Translations under genes and position numbers: made by a program | Source of the DNA: Ciona savignyi | Taxonomy: Eukaryota > Chordata > Ascidiacea > Phlebobranchia > Cionidae | Direction: 5' to 3' | NCBI GenBank assembly: GCA_000149265.1 | Contig: CH002001.1 | Coordinates: 146,491-210,490 of the forward strand | DNA length: 64,000 nt | The notes under the pieces: model-generated | Seen by the model: the letters and a program-made list of their open reading frames with translations, nothing else | Databases searched by the model: none | Told to the model about the DNA's origin: nothing | In this document: positions 33,317 through 44,507 of the stretch, piece by piece | Position numbering within the stretch: position 1 is the stretch's first letter | How the letters are laid out: every line of letters begins with the position of its first letter

Positions 33317-35157
33317 ATGTCTTTTGTATACAATATATTTTAATTTAAAAATAATATTATTTGTAATTTTAGCTTACTTTGTTAAAACAAATATAATTCC
33401 ACGCAAGGTGTGCTAATACAGAAAAGAAGCTGTTATTTTTGCCAGAAACGATCAATATTTCACGATTTTTAGTCATATTTTCTCCTTTTAGCTTTGTCAT
33501 ACATTTTTGCATTCGTTTACTGAAACTCGTGAGAATTATTGCATACAATGATGTCTATATGGTTAAACTGTTCTCTAAACGTCTTGCTTAAGGACAGTTT
33601 GTGTGTCACAACCATTCAAATAACGACCCGGCGGGCTATGATCTAACGGGCCAGACTAATATTTGTAATAAAATACATTTACAATATCGATTACCTATAT
33701 AACACTTGATAATTACTTGTGTGGAAAATAAATAACGCACACAAAAAATAAAAAATCTTGTTGTTCCCTGTAAGTTCTGGTAAACATAAATTAAAGTTCT
33801 GATGAACACAATCGGCTATTCGGCTTAATCTTCGAAAGAGAAATTCGAAGTTCTTTGAGGCATAATCGTTGTGTTTTTAATTAACATCGGAGACAAAAAG
33901 GTTTGTTTGCACAAACATGTTGTATAAAAACTATTTTATTTAAGTTATTTTATTTCGTAAAAACTGTGTTTAAAAAAGTATTATTATTTCCTGGTATTGC
34001 CTCGCGGCACACTGGTTACGGAGCACTGGGCTAGAGGTATATACTCGTGGACTGCTGTCTTCTTATCTTGATGTCACTCTTTTTGATCCGACCGATTACT
34101 TTAGGGGATTAGTACGTCGCCTTTCAGCCAAAGTGTTGCTTTTCAGTCGAAGTGTTTCGAAATTGGTCGCTCGCTATTCGGTTGTGTCCCTGGGCAATGC
34201 ACTTAACGGACATTGCCCAAACCTAGTAGAATGGTGGTTTATACCAAATTATAAGAATGTCTTGATCATACACAACTCACTACAAAAGCTCTAGTAACCC
34301 GACGGCAGGCTCGAGGTGATCCTGCGTCTAAAATAAAGGGTAAGCTAGCCGAGAAGAATTGGGCAGCAAAAACATGGCCATAAGAAAACTTGTACAGTCT
34401 AACTGAGATACCATTTTGTAATCTGCTTTGTGTTTTATTTTCATGCTTTATTGCTCTTCTAGTTGTTTGTTAAACAATTAAGTCGTAGTACAATACAAAT
34501 TTCTTAACCCTGACCAAATGGTATCTACACTGACTGTCTTTCTGATTGGTTATCGTTCCTGTTTTAACGACTTATTGCCAGACAAAATTAGCATGCGGTT
34601 CCAACACAGACTACCGTATCAATAAAATTTAAAGCTATAAAACATTTAATAACAGAGAGATATTTGTTAGTTGGTTGGATTTATTTTTTAGCCTGTAATT
34701 TTAATTTTTTTAATTATGTATGTGGTAAAATAAGAAAGCATTTGTAATTGCGTTAAAACAAAATTTACAATTCTAATCGTATAACTTATAATAGGAATAT
34801 TTTATGTTCAATGCTTATGGAGACCAGACCCAAAAATTACCCAATTTATTATTTTTGCCGATTCTTTGTTAATTGTATTTTAATTAATAGGACATACCAT
34901 TTGTTTGTTATTTGGAGCTATTAATACTTTTCAATTTATTTCTAAAAACATCACGCTTGACAGGCATGTAGCCCCAACATCTAACAAAAGGAATATTGGA
35001 ATCGTAATATTTAAGTTAATGTATTTATTTTTTATATCAATAAAAAAGGTATAAAACCACAACATTGAAAATAACACACTGGTTAGTATTTTTCACGGGA
35101 GATAATATAATCAATGACACAGTGCCAATAGTCGTGGAAAGGTAATTAATGTCAAAA
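33317..35157. other. Intergenic region with one SINE
   Basis: No coding exon is supported. A family C SINE lies at about 34086-34330 (gatccgaccgattacttt, cattgcccaaacctagtaga, taacccgacggcaggct). Confidence 0.5.
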
Positions 35158-35293
35158 TTACTTTGATAAGTACTGAGCTATGCTTGCCAATTTATCCGAC
35201 CAATTAAAACCGCGGGCAAATTTGACACCTTTGTAAAGGCCGAATGCTGTAAGCACCGCCAGTACCCAAACCGATATCATTGCTTCTCTTTTA

Positions 35294-35355
35294 ACCCCCC
35301 TTTTTTACCGGGCCAAGTTTCAAACCCATGATGGGCTCGTCATTACATTTTTTTA
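35294..35355 (-). repeat. 5'-truncated SINE family A inside exon 4 of the broken sulfotransferase
   Basis: The minus strand reads gacgagcccatcatgggttt, gaaacttggcccggtaaaaa. Only the B-box half remains. ttaaaa occurs on both sides and may be the target duplication. Confidence 0.75.
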
Positions 35356-36319
35356 AGCTGTATAAATACAGGCTGAGATTCGAGAAATTCTTTCACTATA
35401 CAACCCCCTTTGTTCTTATGCGGGAACGGCTTGTCAGGAGTTGGTGCCCCCAGAAACTGACACAACGGCTCCCAGCCTTCCTTCACATTGAAAATCAGCA
35501 ACTGGTCTTTCGGGGCATTCTGTAATAAAATCAAAATTCTTTTTTATGTATGTAAAGCAACTTCGGATGTTATAACAAGTCCACTGATGTTATTACAAGT
35601 CCACTGATGTTATAACAAGTCCACTACATTCTGGAATAAAAAATAATTTCTGTGTTTATGTATTCGAAGCAACTTCGTGAGTTATAACACGGCCATTCGT
35701 CAGATTTTGTTATTCTCATAGTGCCCGCCTATTTTTGATCCGCAGCGTAGAAAGTGTCGGTATCACAGGATATAAAGCGCGGTTATTTAGCCGTAATCCC
35801 TACATTTAGTCTACAGTAGAATTTATTTATAAAATACCTCGGTTAAAGGTAACTAAAATTCGGGATATAGCATGTTAAGCGTATAACTTACTAATATTTG
35901 TATTTCGGAACATTTAAAATCATCTTATTGTGTTTTTGTGAATATGGTAATTTTAGCTTTCTTCTAAGCTTATAGATAGTCATATAGTATAGGATAGTAT
36001 TCCCATTCCTCCCCATAACGATAAGAAAAAACATGGGACGTTAGGCCACATCGGTATTTGTGTGATTAACTCTACCACATCGTAGGATTTGCGAAGATAT
36101 AAATGTCGAAAATACGACGAAATTTTCAATACGACTTACATTCAAGTTGTTTAGGTCCAGCTAACCATTTATTAGCGTACAATGCAACTTTGAGGCAAAC
36201 TAAGCAACTGTACAATTACAAGTTTTCGTAAATACGATGGAAATTTGTTCGATACAACTTTTGTTTAAAACAATAATCGTTGGGTTTGTGCAATTTCTGC
36301 TCAGTAACTTCCTTCGCCT

Positions 36320-36488
36320 AGGTTTGGCGGCCGCGTCCGCTATATATTTATTAAATTATATCCTTTTTTCTCAATGATGTGTTTTTACGACTGTTCGTTT
36401 CGCCGCCTTTTCCTGTTCCCGTGTCGCTATTTTATTCGCTTGCCATTTTTAATACTGGGGCAAAAAAATGAACAAACTAAACTAAACT
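36320..36488 (+). repeat. AAACTA-tailed retroelement copy (family B)
   Basis: gcggccgcgtccgctatata, cgactgttcgtttcgccgcc and the tail aacaaactaaactaaac. It lies just downstream of exon 3 of the broken sulfotransferase, in its intron 3. Confidence 0.7.
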
Positions 36489-37787
36489 TCCTAAATAGGG
36501 CTGCCGACTAACGAGAGGCCAGTTTCAAATCTTAAACCCTTCGGTTGAATCGAAACCACCAAGCTTAGCAGCCAGAAAAAATAAAGCACACCTACCTGTA
36601 TAACGTAAGCGTTGTGTCGGCGATATTTCATCTCACAAACTGTTTCGTTGAGAACATACGAATCGTCCATATCGTGCCCGACGCCTCCCAAAACTGTGGA
36701 AAGCATAATGATTGTCTTGTAAGGTGGACTTCGTTTTTTTAATCTACCATAAAGTCGGGTTAGGAGCTTAGGTTTTTTCCTATCGCTTAGAAAAACAGCT
36801 ATTGTTACAACTTTTGCTTAACTTATTAAACCAGCTATCAGTAAATTGTCCAAGAACACGGACGATTACATCGTGTTACCAGCTTATAACAATATATGAT
36901 TAAAAAGTTAGAGAATAATTAACTAACCAATTATTTACAGGCTAAATTCCTTAAGTTTCTTGCGCAACGACACAACCAAATAGCTAGAGACCAAATCATG
37001 GCAGCAACCTTTAGCGAGTACCAACCTCCCGAGATAATCGGTCGGACAAGGCCCCACCTCCGGGACAGACCAACCAAGTCTCCCTGTCTACCGTGCCGGA
37101 AATACTCAATTATATGCCTATGGTATGACATATCTTTTACGACATTTGGCCATTAAACACTAAAAGAAGGGAAAATCGAAGAAGGAAAGGAGGAAAACTT
37201 TTAAGTAAAACCATGGAAACTAAGTCTAACTTTTTCACAAATACTAATCTCAAACCCATAACTAATTCTATCATTACCCAAAGCCATAACTCTTACCCAG
37301 GTATCTTCATTTTGGAAAGAGCTTTTCCCATTTCCCTTTCCTCCTTTCCCTCATAATTTTCTCCACTTTACGGACTTGCACTTTTCTTACTATCCCTTAC
37401 AACATTTTTAAATAATCTCTTTGAAAGATAATTTTTACCTATGCTACGAGAATGCGCGTTTAAGCGACGGCCAGTTGGTGTGAGTGGCGAAATCAGGTTG
37501 ACGACGTTGGAAACGTTGGACTTCATCTGCACAACCATACTTTGGTACCAATCGTCTTCGTTGTCGCGTGAAGTTAGGATTATCTAAAGTTAGAAGCTGG
37601 GATCAGTTTGTTACAAGATGATAAAACGTTTAGTTTCTTGTTTTTGTTATGCAATATATGTTGCAAACTTATAGTTGTACTTTTCTATTAAGTTTTTTTT
37701 GTCTTTTGTTACTAATACTAGGGATAGCCAAGTTTATGTAAAAAAAGAGGCAAGAGGTATGGCAAAACTACAGTATAGGTACAACAT

Positions 37788-37965
37788 AAACCCAATGAAA
37801 TAATGGGTTTTGCCAACTTAAAGGAACGTCTGAATCATATAAAAAAATACATTTTTTAATAGCTCTGGTGATCCGACGGTGGACAAAAAGCATACTGACG
37901 AATGCCAGTGTGTTAAAAATACTGCGTTTTCCTATTTACGAAACAAAAATGAATATTCTATCATT
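37788..37965 (+). repeat. SINE family C, 3' part
   Basis: aacccaatgaaataatgggt, ggtgatccgacggtggaca and a degenerate tail atgaatattctatc. Confidence 0.5.
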
Positions 37966-38449
37966 GTCTAGACGAATATAAGGCTGTAAATAAACTTGTC
38001 TAAACTTGGTGATGGAGAATACAGCCTTGCCCTAAACGCGTTCTATAAACTGATGCTTGGCACATTGAATTTAACAAAATCTCTGTAAAGGTGTAAACTT
38101 TGCACTACGTTGGAATTTTTTAATAACTTTTATATCTCGATGATGGAGACTGGGTAATGATTGGTATTTGCGTCATACTGTTCAAACACAGTTCAGGAAG
38201 AATTGTTGAACCATGTCTAACCGCCATCAAGCGGAACCGACAACTTTTCTTAATAGGTCGAGGTATTGAAATGCAGAAATAAGTAGCCTAGATAAATGGT
38301 TAAATAAATCATGCACATTGTATTGCAATATTATGAGTACCGGTAATATGTAGTACGGTAGCACATTGAACGTGTTAATACAACTTCTACTATTCCAAAA
38401 CTGCAATGTAATAGATGTTTTTTTTGGAATTATTGCATTTGGATGGACT

Positions 38450-38812
38450 ATTTATGTTTATCCCCGCGAATGGTAAAACCAAGGTGTTAACACACGGGTA
38501 ATTGTTAGATCACCTCGCGCCCACCGTCGTGTTACCGGAACTATTGCAGTGTATTTTTATATGATAGACACATTCCTTCAATTTGGTAGAACCCATTAAT
38601 CCGCTGTGTTCAGGCAATGTCCGTAAAGTACCTTGCCTAAGGACACAACCGACTAGCAAGCGACCAGTTTTGCACCTGCAACCTTTTAATATAAATGCCA
38701 GACTAACCGGTCGGACAATTCATGTTTATCTCTGTGAATAGGAAACCAGAACGGGCAATCGATAGATCGCCACGCGCCAACCGTCGGGTTACCGAAGCCA
38801 CTGTAGTGTGTG
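38450..38812 (-). repeat. SINE family C, one full and one partial copy in tandem
   Basis: The first copy spans 38450-38718, ending in ccagactaaccggtcggaca. A second tail-half copy starts at once with ttcatgtttatctctgtgaa (38719-38812). The junction repeats the arrangement seen for family A dimers. Confidence 0.7.
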
Positions 38813-39118
38813 TTGCTAATTACCAATTTGTGAAAGGCTTATGTATACTACATAATGATCTCGGGATTACAATATTTAAATCAAATACAATTTAATCAAG
38901 AGTAAAATATTTAAATGAAATAAAATAGTTTACAGTAAATTGGGAGTAATTTGGGAGTAAAATATTTAAATCAAATACAATGTAATCAACATTCTTGTCT
39001 ATCATGTTTCTACATACAGTGGTATAAATAAATCTGATATCAACAAAAAATATTTTAACGCCTGAATCGTTGTGATATTTGAAATTTACTGAATTTCAGC
39101 CGTAAAAAATATCGTGTA

Positions 39119-40060
39119 CGGTAGTGTGGCCTAATGGTTAACGCCACCGATACGTATTCCCTTGTAGAATCTTTTAGAAAAATCCTTCACGATTTCACAA
39201 CATCCTGTTATGCTAAGAGCAACCAAACCCGTTTTGAAAATACCCTGCCAATGATTCTGTCAATGCACGATCCTTTGAATACTTCCCTTTCAGAATTTCC
39301 CAGGAAAACCTTTTCACGATTCTATAACAGATTACGTCCTGTTGTGAAGCCAAACTATGAGATCTTTTTATAGCTGTCAATCAAAGATGATAAAGTTTTT
39401 GCCACGTGCTATGCTATGAAAATGGGATATCTTTGCTAGAAAAACACAAATTTGTGAAAACGAACTTCAATTGTTAGAAACTATACACAATGTGTTATCT
39501 CATGGCAAATTTCCCTTAAGTGTTTTGCTCAAAGACACAATCGACTAGCTGGTGACCAGTTTCAAACCTGCAACCTATCGTATGAAACTCGACGCACTAA
39601 TCCACCAGAATAATAGGGGTATTTTAAAAGTTTGACTTTGATTATGAGCAAACGGCTATGCAGCGGTGCAGAAGACGTTTACGGCGGTGCAGAAATACGA
39701 AAACAATTTGCTACGATGTTGATAACATCCTACCCATGCACAGCACGATCATCAAATGACTTCCCTTGTAGAATCTTCTACAAAAATCTCTCACGATTTC
39801 ACAACATCCTGTTATGCTAAGAGCAACCAAACCCGTTTTGAAAATATCCTGCCAGTCAATGCACATTCCTTGAATACTTCCCTTTCAGAATTTCCCAGGA
39901 AAACCTTTTCACGATTCTATAACAGATTACGTCCTGTTGTGAAGCCAAACTATGAGATCTTTTTATAGCTGTCAATCAAAAGATGATAAAGTTCGTGACA
40001 CGAGCTTTGCTATGAAAATAGAATAACTTTGCTAACGAAACACAAATTTGTGGTAACGAA
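39119..40060 (+). repeat. Family D repeats, two tandem units
   Basis: Two units of about 450-500 bp share the strings cttcccttgtagaatctt, cgatttcacaacatcctgtt, tttcccaggaaaacctttt, cgtcctgttgtgaagccaaa and tagctgtcaatcaaa. They include pieces of SINE A (39119-39160) and SINE C (39505-39615). Reading frames here encode similar peptides but lack splice or start evidence and look like by-products. Confidence 0.7.
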
Positions 40061-40149
40061 CTACAATGGTAAAAAATTATAACCGAAGTTTTAATACATT
40101 GGATGTGTTATCTCATATTTATGGGTATGCAAAAGTTCGTAAGAATTTT

Positions 40150-40350
40150 ATTTTTACCAAGTCCCCACGATGGACTCACCACTGGGAAGGTGTTTGTATA
40201 GGATTTGGTATAAGTTTTGGTTGCATTTACCATTTGGCCAAATGTTCTAAACAGTTGTTTATTTTACCAGACGAAGGTTTAAACCCATGATGGCCTCAGC
40301 ACCAAAGCTGTTTTTATTATACAGATGGTGTATGTATCGGTTGCAATAAA
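40150..40350 (-). repeat. SINE family A, two degenerate copies in tandem
   Basis: Copies at about 40150-40257 (ccacgatggactcaccac, accatttggccaaatg) and 40262-40350 (gaaggtttaaacccatgatg, gcctcagcaccaaagc), both reverse-oriented. Confidence 0.6.
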
Positions 40351-40709
40351 TATTACTTGTATTAAATGTTCTTTCTTACCAGTAGTGTTACTAAATGTAT
40401 GTATTCGTTCTGAATAAGATTAGAGGAAGATTTCAAAACACATCAGAACGTCGTGGAAGGTAGATGTTGACAGAGTTTGGAAATTTACAACTTTTAAAAT
40501 CGATTCCGTTCATAATAAATTCAACACCTATTTTATAACGCTTTATAACAAAATAGAGTTACTGCAATGATTTATGCTCCATGCGACTTTCGGTTTGAGG
40601 TTTGAACAAGTTTGCGCTATGTACATTAAAAGCTTCTAACGACAACTTCCATTTTTTAAACCAACTAGCGTCACACATGTGTAATAAAACAGAACACTTC
40701 AAGATTAGA

Positions 40710-40725
40710 TTTTAAAATTTATTTG
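40710..40725 (-). terminator. Probable polyadenylation signal of the arginine-rich peptide gene
   Basis: The minus strand has AATAAA (plus strand tttatt within aaaatttatttgac), about 130 bases past the stop codon at 40851. Confidence 0.5.
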
Positions 40726-40850
40726 ACTTCCAATCAAACTGGACACGATACTAAATCGACTGATCTGTAAAAAAACACAGGATTATGAAATTGATTAAAC
40801 TTTAAAAGTTTGTAAATGTACATAAATCAAAAGTTGCCATCTTACAAATA

Positions 40851-41497
40851 TTAGTTGTCCATTTCTTGCTCATTGTCTTTATCTACAGCATCCGTATCTG
40901 TAATAATAATGACGCGGGGAAATAAATGGTAAGGTTGGAATGAATAACATGGTTAGAATGTATTTTTTACTAAATGGGATCCATTTGATAGGATAGGGAA
41001 TAGGATAAATATGTTTAATGTAAAAACCAGGGGTTAACACACAGGCAATCGTCAGATCACCTCGCGCCCACCGTCGGGTTACCGGAGCTATTACAGAGTG
41101 TTGTGTATGATTCAGACCTTTCTGCAATTTAGTACAACCATTTATTCCGCCAATTATTAAGACGAATAAATCCACCAAACTAATCTATCGGATTAGATCT
41201 AGGCAACATCCGACAATTCTGTGAGATAAATAACTATTCGATCGGTTTTACAGCCAACATCTAAATCACCTGGACATACTTATCTGACAAATGACCTAAT
41301 ATTGATCAAAACTACGTGGCAACAGTAGTGCAATACAGCATACCTGAAGATTGTACAGAATCCTGTGCTTCGTTGTACCAGTCGCGGCGTCTGCGGCGAC
41401 GACTAATACGACGACGCCACGCGTCGGTTTCTGCGCTCAGCACCACAAGTGCAATGGCAAGCATAAGTACCAAAAGTGACTTGTTCATCGGAAACAT
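40851..41497 (-). CDS. Small secreted arginine-rich peptide precursor (antimicrobial-peptide-like)
   Basis: Two exons: 41497-41344 and 40897-40851, joined by a phase-1 GT-AG intron, giving 66 residues from the first ATG; a second ATG at 41488 (MNKSLLVL) would give 63. Residues 1-26 form a signal peptide (SLLVLMLAIALVVLSAETDA). A highly basic segment follows, WRRRISRRRRRRDW. Exon 2 encodes an acidic tail (DTDAVDKDNEQEMDN). Signal, cationic peptide and acidic pro-part match the layout of ascidian antimicrobial precursors, where the acidic part is removed. That function is inferred; no close homologue is recalled. A TATAAATA box lies about 90 bases upstream (41588-41595) and a possible 5' untranslated donor (aaag|gtaaga) at about 41542. 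The gene is surrounded by family D repeats. Confidence 0.72.
40987..41175 (-). repeat. SINE family C in the intron of the arginine-rich peptide gene
   Basis: Reverse-oriented copy from ttgataggatagggaatagg through gcccaccgtcgggttaccgg to acaaccatttattccgcca. Confidence 0.75.
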
Positions 41498-41587
41498 TTA
41501 CCGTAAATATTCGTTAAAAACTAGAATATAAAACTCTTACCTTTGTAGTTCGTTCCCACGAATTTGTTTTTCCAGAAAGTTTATTCT

Positions 41588-41595
41588 ATTTATAC
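41588..41595 (-). promoter_or_regulatory. TATA box of the arginine-rich peptide gene
   Basis: TATAAATA on the minus strand, about 91 bases before the first ATG. The spacing fits a short leader, perhaps with a small leader intron. Confidence 0.6.
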
Positions 41596-41790
41596 CCAAA
41601 ACGGCAGATTGAGCTTTTCCTGTATCATCTTTTGAGTGATTGACAGCTATGAAAAGAGCTATAGGTTTTCCACAACAGGATGTAATCTATCGCGGAGTCG
41701 TGAAATGGTCTTTTCTTAAAAGCTTCTGAAAGGGAAGTTATTATACGATCGAGCTACACATTGGATCTTTTCAAAACGGGACTATAGGAG
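41590..41790 (-). repeat. Family D repeat fragment next to the arginine-rich gene promoter
   Basis: The reverse complement carries tagctgtcaatcactcaaaa, ccacaacaggatgtaatc (inverted) and cgattc-like strings shared with the units at 39119-40060. The gene's upstream region therefore derives partly from this repeat. Confidence 0.5.
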
Positions 41791-41892
41791 CTGTTGGACG
41801 AACTTTATGAAATATTGTAATCTTCAGGAGATTCTTTAAATATATCTGTTTTGAAATTTTGTTGAAACACAAATTATTTCATTAGTTTATTT

Positions 41893-42195
41893 TACCGAAG
41901 TTACTTTATTTTACCGGACGAAGGTTTGAACCAATGATGGCCTTAGCCCCAAAACTGCTTTTTATATAGATGGTATATTTATCGGTAGTGATAACCTTTC
42001 GGGTTATCGAAGCTATTGCAATGGGTTGTGTATGATCAAGACGTTCGTTTAATTTGATAGAACCCATTAATACGCTGGGTTCAAGCAAATTTATGTTAAG
42101 TGTCTTGCTCAAAGACACCGCCGACTAGCTGGTGACCAGTTTCAAACCTGCGACCTTTCGGTTGACAGGTGACGCACTTATCCACCAGACTATTG
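41893..42195 (-). repeat. SINE A fragment followed by SINE C
   Basis: SINE A at 41893-41990 (acgaaggtttgaaccaatga, tatttatcggtag). SINE C at 41995-42195 (aagctattgcaatgggttgt, gctggttcaa-type core, accagtttcaaacctgcgac). Confidence 0.6.
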
Positions 42196-42934
42196 GAAAT
42201 TTTAAAGAGTTTGGCTTTGATTATGAGCAAACGGCCATGCAGCGGTGCAAAAAACGTTTACAGCGGTGCAGAAAAAACGAAAACTATTTGCTACAACGTT
42301 TTGATATCCTGCCAATGCACAGAACGATCATCTAATGACTTCCCTTGTACAATCTTCTAGAATTTCCCAGGAAAACCTTTTCACGATTCTTTAACAGATT
42401 ACGTCCTGTTGTGAAGCCAAACTATGAGATCTTTTTATAGCTGTCAATCAAAGATCATAAAGTTCTTGCCACGTGCTATGCTATGAAATGGGATATCTTT
42501 GCTAGAAAAACACAAATTTGTGAAAACGAACTTCAATTGTTAGAAACTATAGACAATGTGTTATCTCATGGCAAATTTCCCTTAAGTGTTTTGCTCAAGG
42601 ACACAATCGACTAGCTGGTGACCAGTTTCGAACCTGCGACCTATCGTACGAAACTCGACGCACTAATCCACCAGAATAATAGGAGGTATTTTAAAAGTTT
42701 GACTTTGATTATGAGCAAACGGCTATGCAGCAGTGCAGAAGACGTTTGCAGCGGTGCAGAAATACGAAAACAATTTGCTACGATGTTGATAACATCCTAC
42801 CCATGCACAGCACGATCATCTAATGACTTCCCTTGCAGAATCTTCTAGAAAAATCCTTCACGATTTCACAACATCCTGTTATGCTGAGAGCAACCAAACC
42901 CGTTTTGAAAATATCATGCCAATGATCCTATTAC
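42196..42934 (+). repeat. Family D repeats, two further units
   Basis: The strings tttgattatgagcaaacggc, tatgcagcagtgcagaagac, cttcccttgcagaatcttct and cgtcctgttgtgaagccaaa recur in the order seen at 39119-40060. Confidence 0.7.
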
Positions 42935-43267
42935 CAGTGGTTTTTAAACTTTTTCAGTCGCGCCTCCCTTGAGATTTGTGATTCACGCTCACGCCTCACC
43001 TACTCAAAAATCAAATTTACAAAAAAAAGCACAATAATTTATTTGCCATTACCCTGCATATAAACGATGTGTCGATATAAATAAAACAGCGAAAATTGAA
43101 ACAGTAGCGAATTATAGCCCAGACAAAATTGTTTTTTTAAAACTAGGTCACATATTAATCTATTGGATTAGTGTTAACGAGAAATACGAGGTTTGACTGT
43201 AATTTACAGCTGTTTTTCATCAATATGTCACTGTCATGCTCGCGCGCCCCCAGTTTAAGAACCCCTG
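42935..43267 (+). mobile_element. hAT-like MITE (333 bp)
   Basis: Ends are cagtggtttttaaact and agtttaagaacccctg, imperfect inverted repeats of the type seen in hAT elements. It matches the outer parts of 49461-50297. The flanking duplication is imperfect. Confidence 0.75.
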
Positions 43268-44099
43268 GTCTATTGCATTAGTTCTAAATTACTGCATTAG
43301 TTCTTTATTTATATAACCACTTGACATTCCCAAAATTGGGTCATCGTTAACAAGCGACTTGTTTACAATCTCCGAAATAGAAGAGATCAGGTAATTTAAT
43401 TCAAGTAAGAATGGTCACAGTCTTAGAGTACCTCAAAACAAAACAGCTTGATACTGAAGCAAACATCAGGAAAGGATTTTCTTTTTCAAATAGAAGTCCC
43501 CAGCCCTCGGTCTGCTGACCAGTTGGTACCGAGTCGCACCATTCGCATCTTTAACTTATTTTTGTCCGTTTTATTTGTTTGTATCATAGTTTTTTGTTTT
43601 GCAAATTACTAGACGTTTTTTGTTTTAATTATGTTACAAGCCTACAAGTTAGAAAGTTGCTTCTAGCACGTTTTCTCAAAGCCTTTACGGGTAATTCATT
43701 ATGATCTAACCTTGTGAAGTCATTTAAACTTTTGAATCGATTTAATGCAGAGTCTATAAGGGCAAATTGCGTGTTTCGTAACATCGTTAACATCTCAACA
43801 GTATAGAATGTTCAGGACTAACTCTAGTGTTGGAAAGACTAAGAAAATAACACATTTATATAAAGCTCGTTGTCTATGTCGTCTTATTTAGAGGTTCCCG
43901 GTGGAAACACATACTGATTTTACTCCGTTTTTTTAGAGATCGTTTTATATGTTGGCTTTTTTTATCGTATTTTAACCCTGGGGGTAGTATACACTGCTGT
44001 TGTGTTAATTTATTATGTCGTTTATTAGTCGCGACATCCATGTGCCCACCTGATAGTACAATGCGTTTTGTTGGAGGAATGGGGTTTCTTCGTTCTTTA

Positions 44100-44305
44100 C
44101 TAGGACCGTTTTTGTGTATAGTTATATATATATATATATACCGGTCGCGTTAACTCTTTAGCCACACGACCGTTCCAACGTGGTTTGTTTAATGGATCAA
44201 GATTCAAAACCATAAGGGGCTTGTCACCGGGAACGTTCTGTATAGGAGTCAGTATATATGTGTCGGTGGCGTTAACCATTCGGCCACACGGGCAACCACG
44301 TGATT
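44100..44305 (-). repeat. SINE family A, two reverse copies
   Basis: Partial copy 44103-44175 (taccggtcgcgttaac, ttagccacacgaccgt, with a TA microsatellite inside) and a fuller copy 44183-44300 (gattcaaaaccataagggg, gcgttaaccattcggccaca). Confidence 0.65.
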
Positions 44306-44507
44306 TAACTTTAAAGCAAATGTCCACGCACATGGGCCATTAATACTATATAATGTTATAGAGATTTATCTATTTTTATAAAATACAATGCAGCCACGAT
44401 TTTTGTTATCTGCCATGCTTTGGTTCTATATACGGGGATATGAATAAGTCTGATATCACGAAATTACGAAAATTCTTTATACAGCGTCTATTACTTAAAA
44501 AAACGGT

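Larger units (their letters stand above)
35158..37583 (-). pseudogene. Sulfotransfer_4-type sulfotransferase, broken by a SINE and lacking exon 1
   Basis: Three exons on the minus strand match exons 2-4 of the gene at 44508-48578. They are 37583-37439 (RDNEDDWYQSM; same 145-nt length), 36693-36596 (EMKYRRHNAYVIQ) and exon 4 from 35519. Exon 4 encodes NAPKDQLLIFNVKEGWEP and PDKPFPHKNK, then is cut at about 35356 by a 5'-truncated SINE (to about 35294). The SINE adds a stop codon. Beyond it the family sequence resumes (MISVWVLAVLTAFGLYKGVK) to a stop at 35158-35160. I cannot find exon 1, with the GFPKTGTKS sulfate-binding loop, between 37584 and 39100. Splice sites are intact, so decay is recent. 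A truncated transcript remains possible. Confidence 0.78.

Noticed and set aside
39134-39968. Similar peptides (SLVESF..., KPNYEIFL) encoded at several places in 39-43 kb
   Set aside because: They come from the repeated family D DNA and begin inside SINE sequence. Frames break between units, and no signal or domain is seen.
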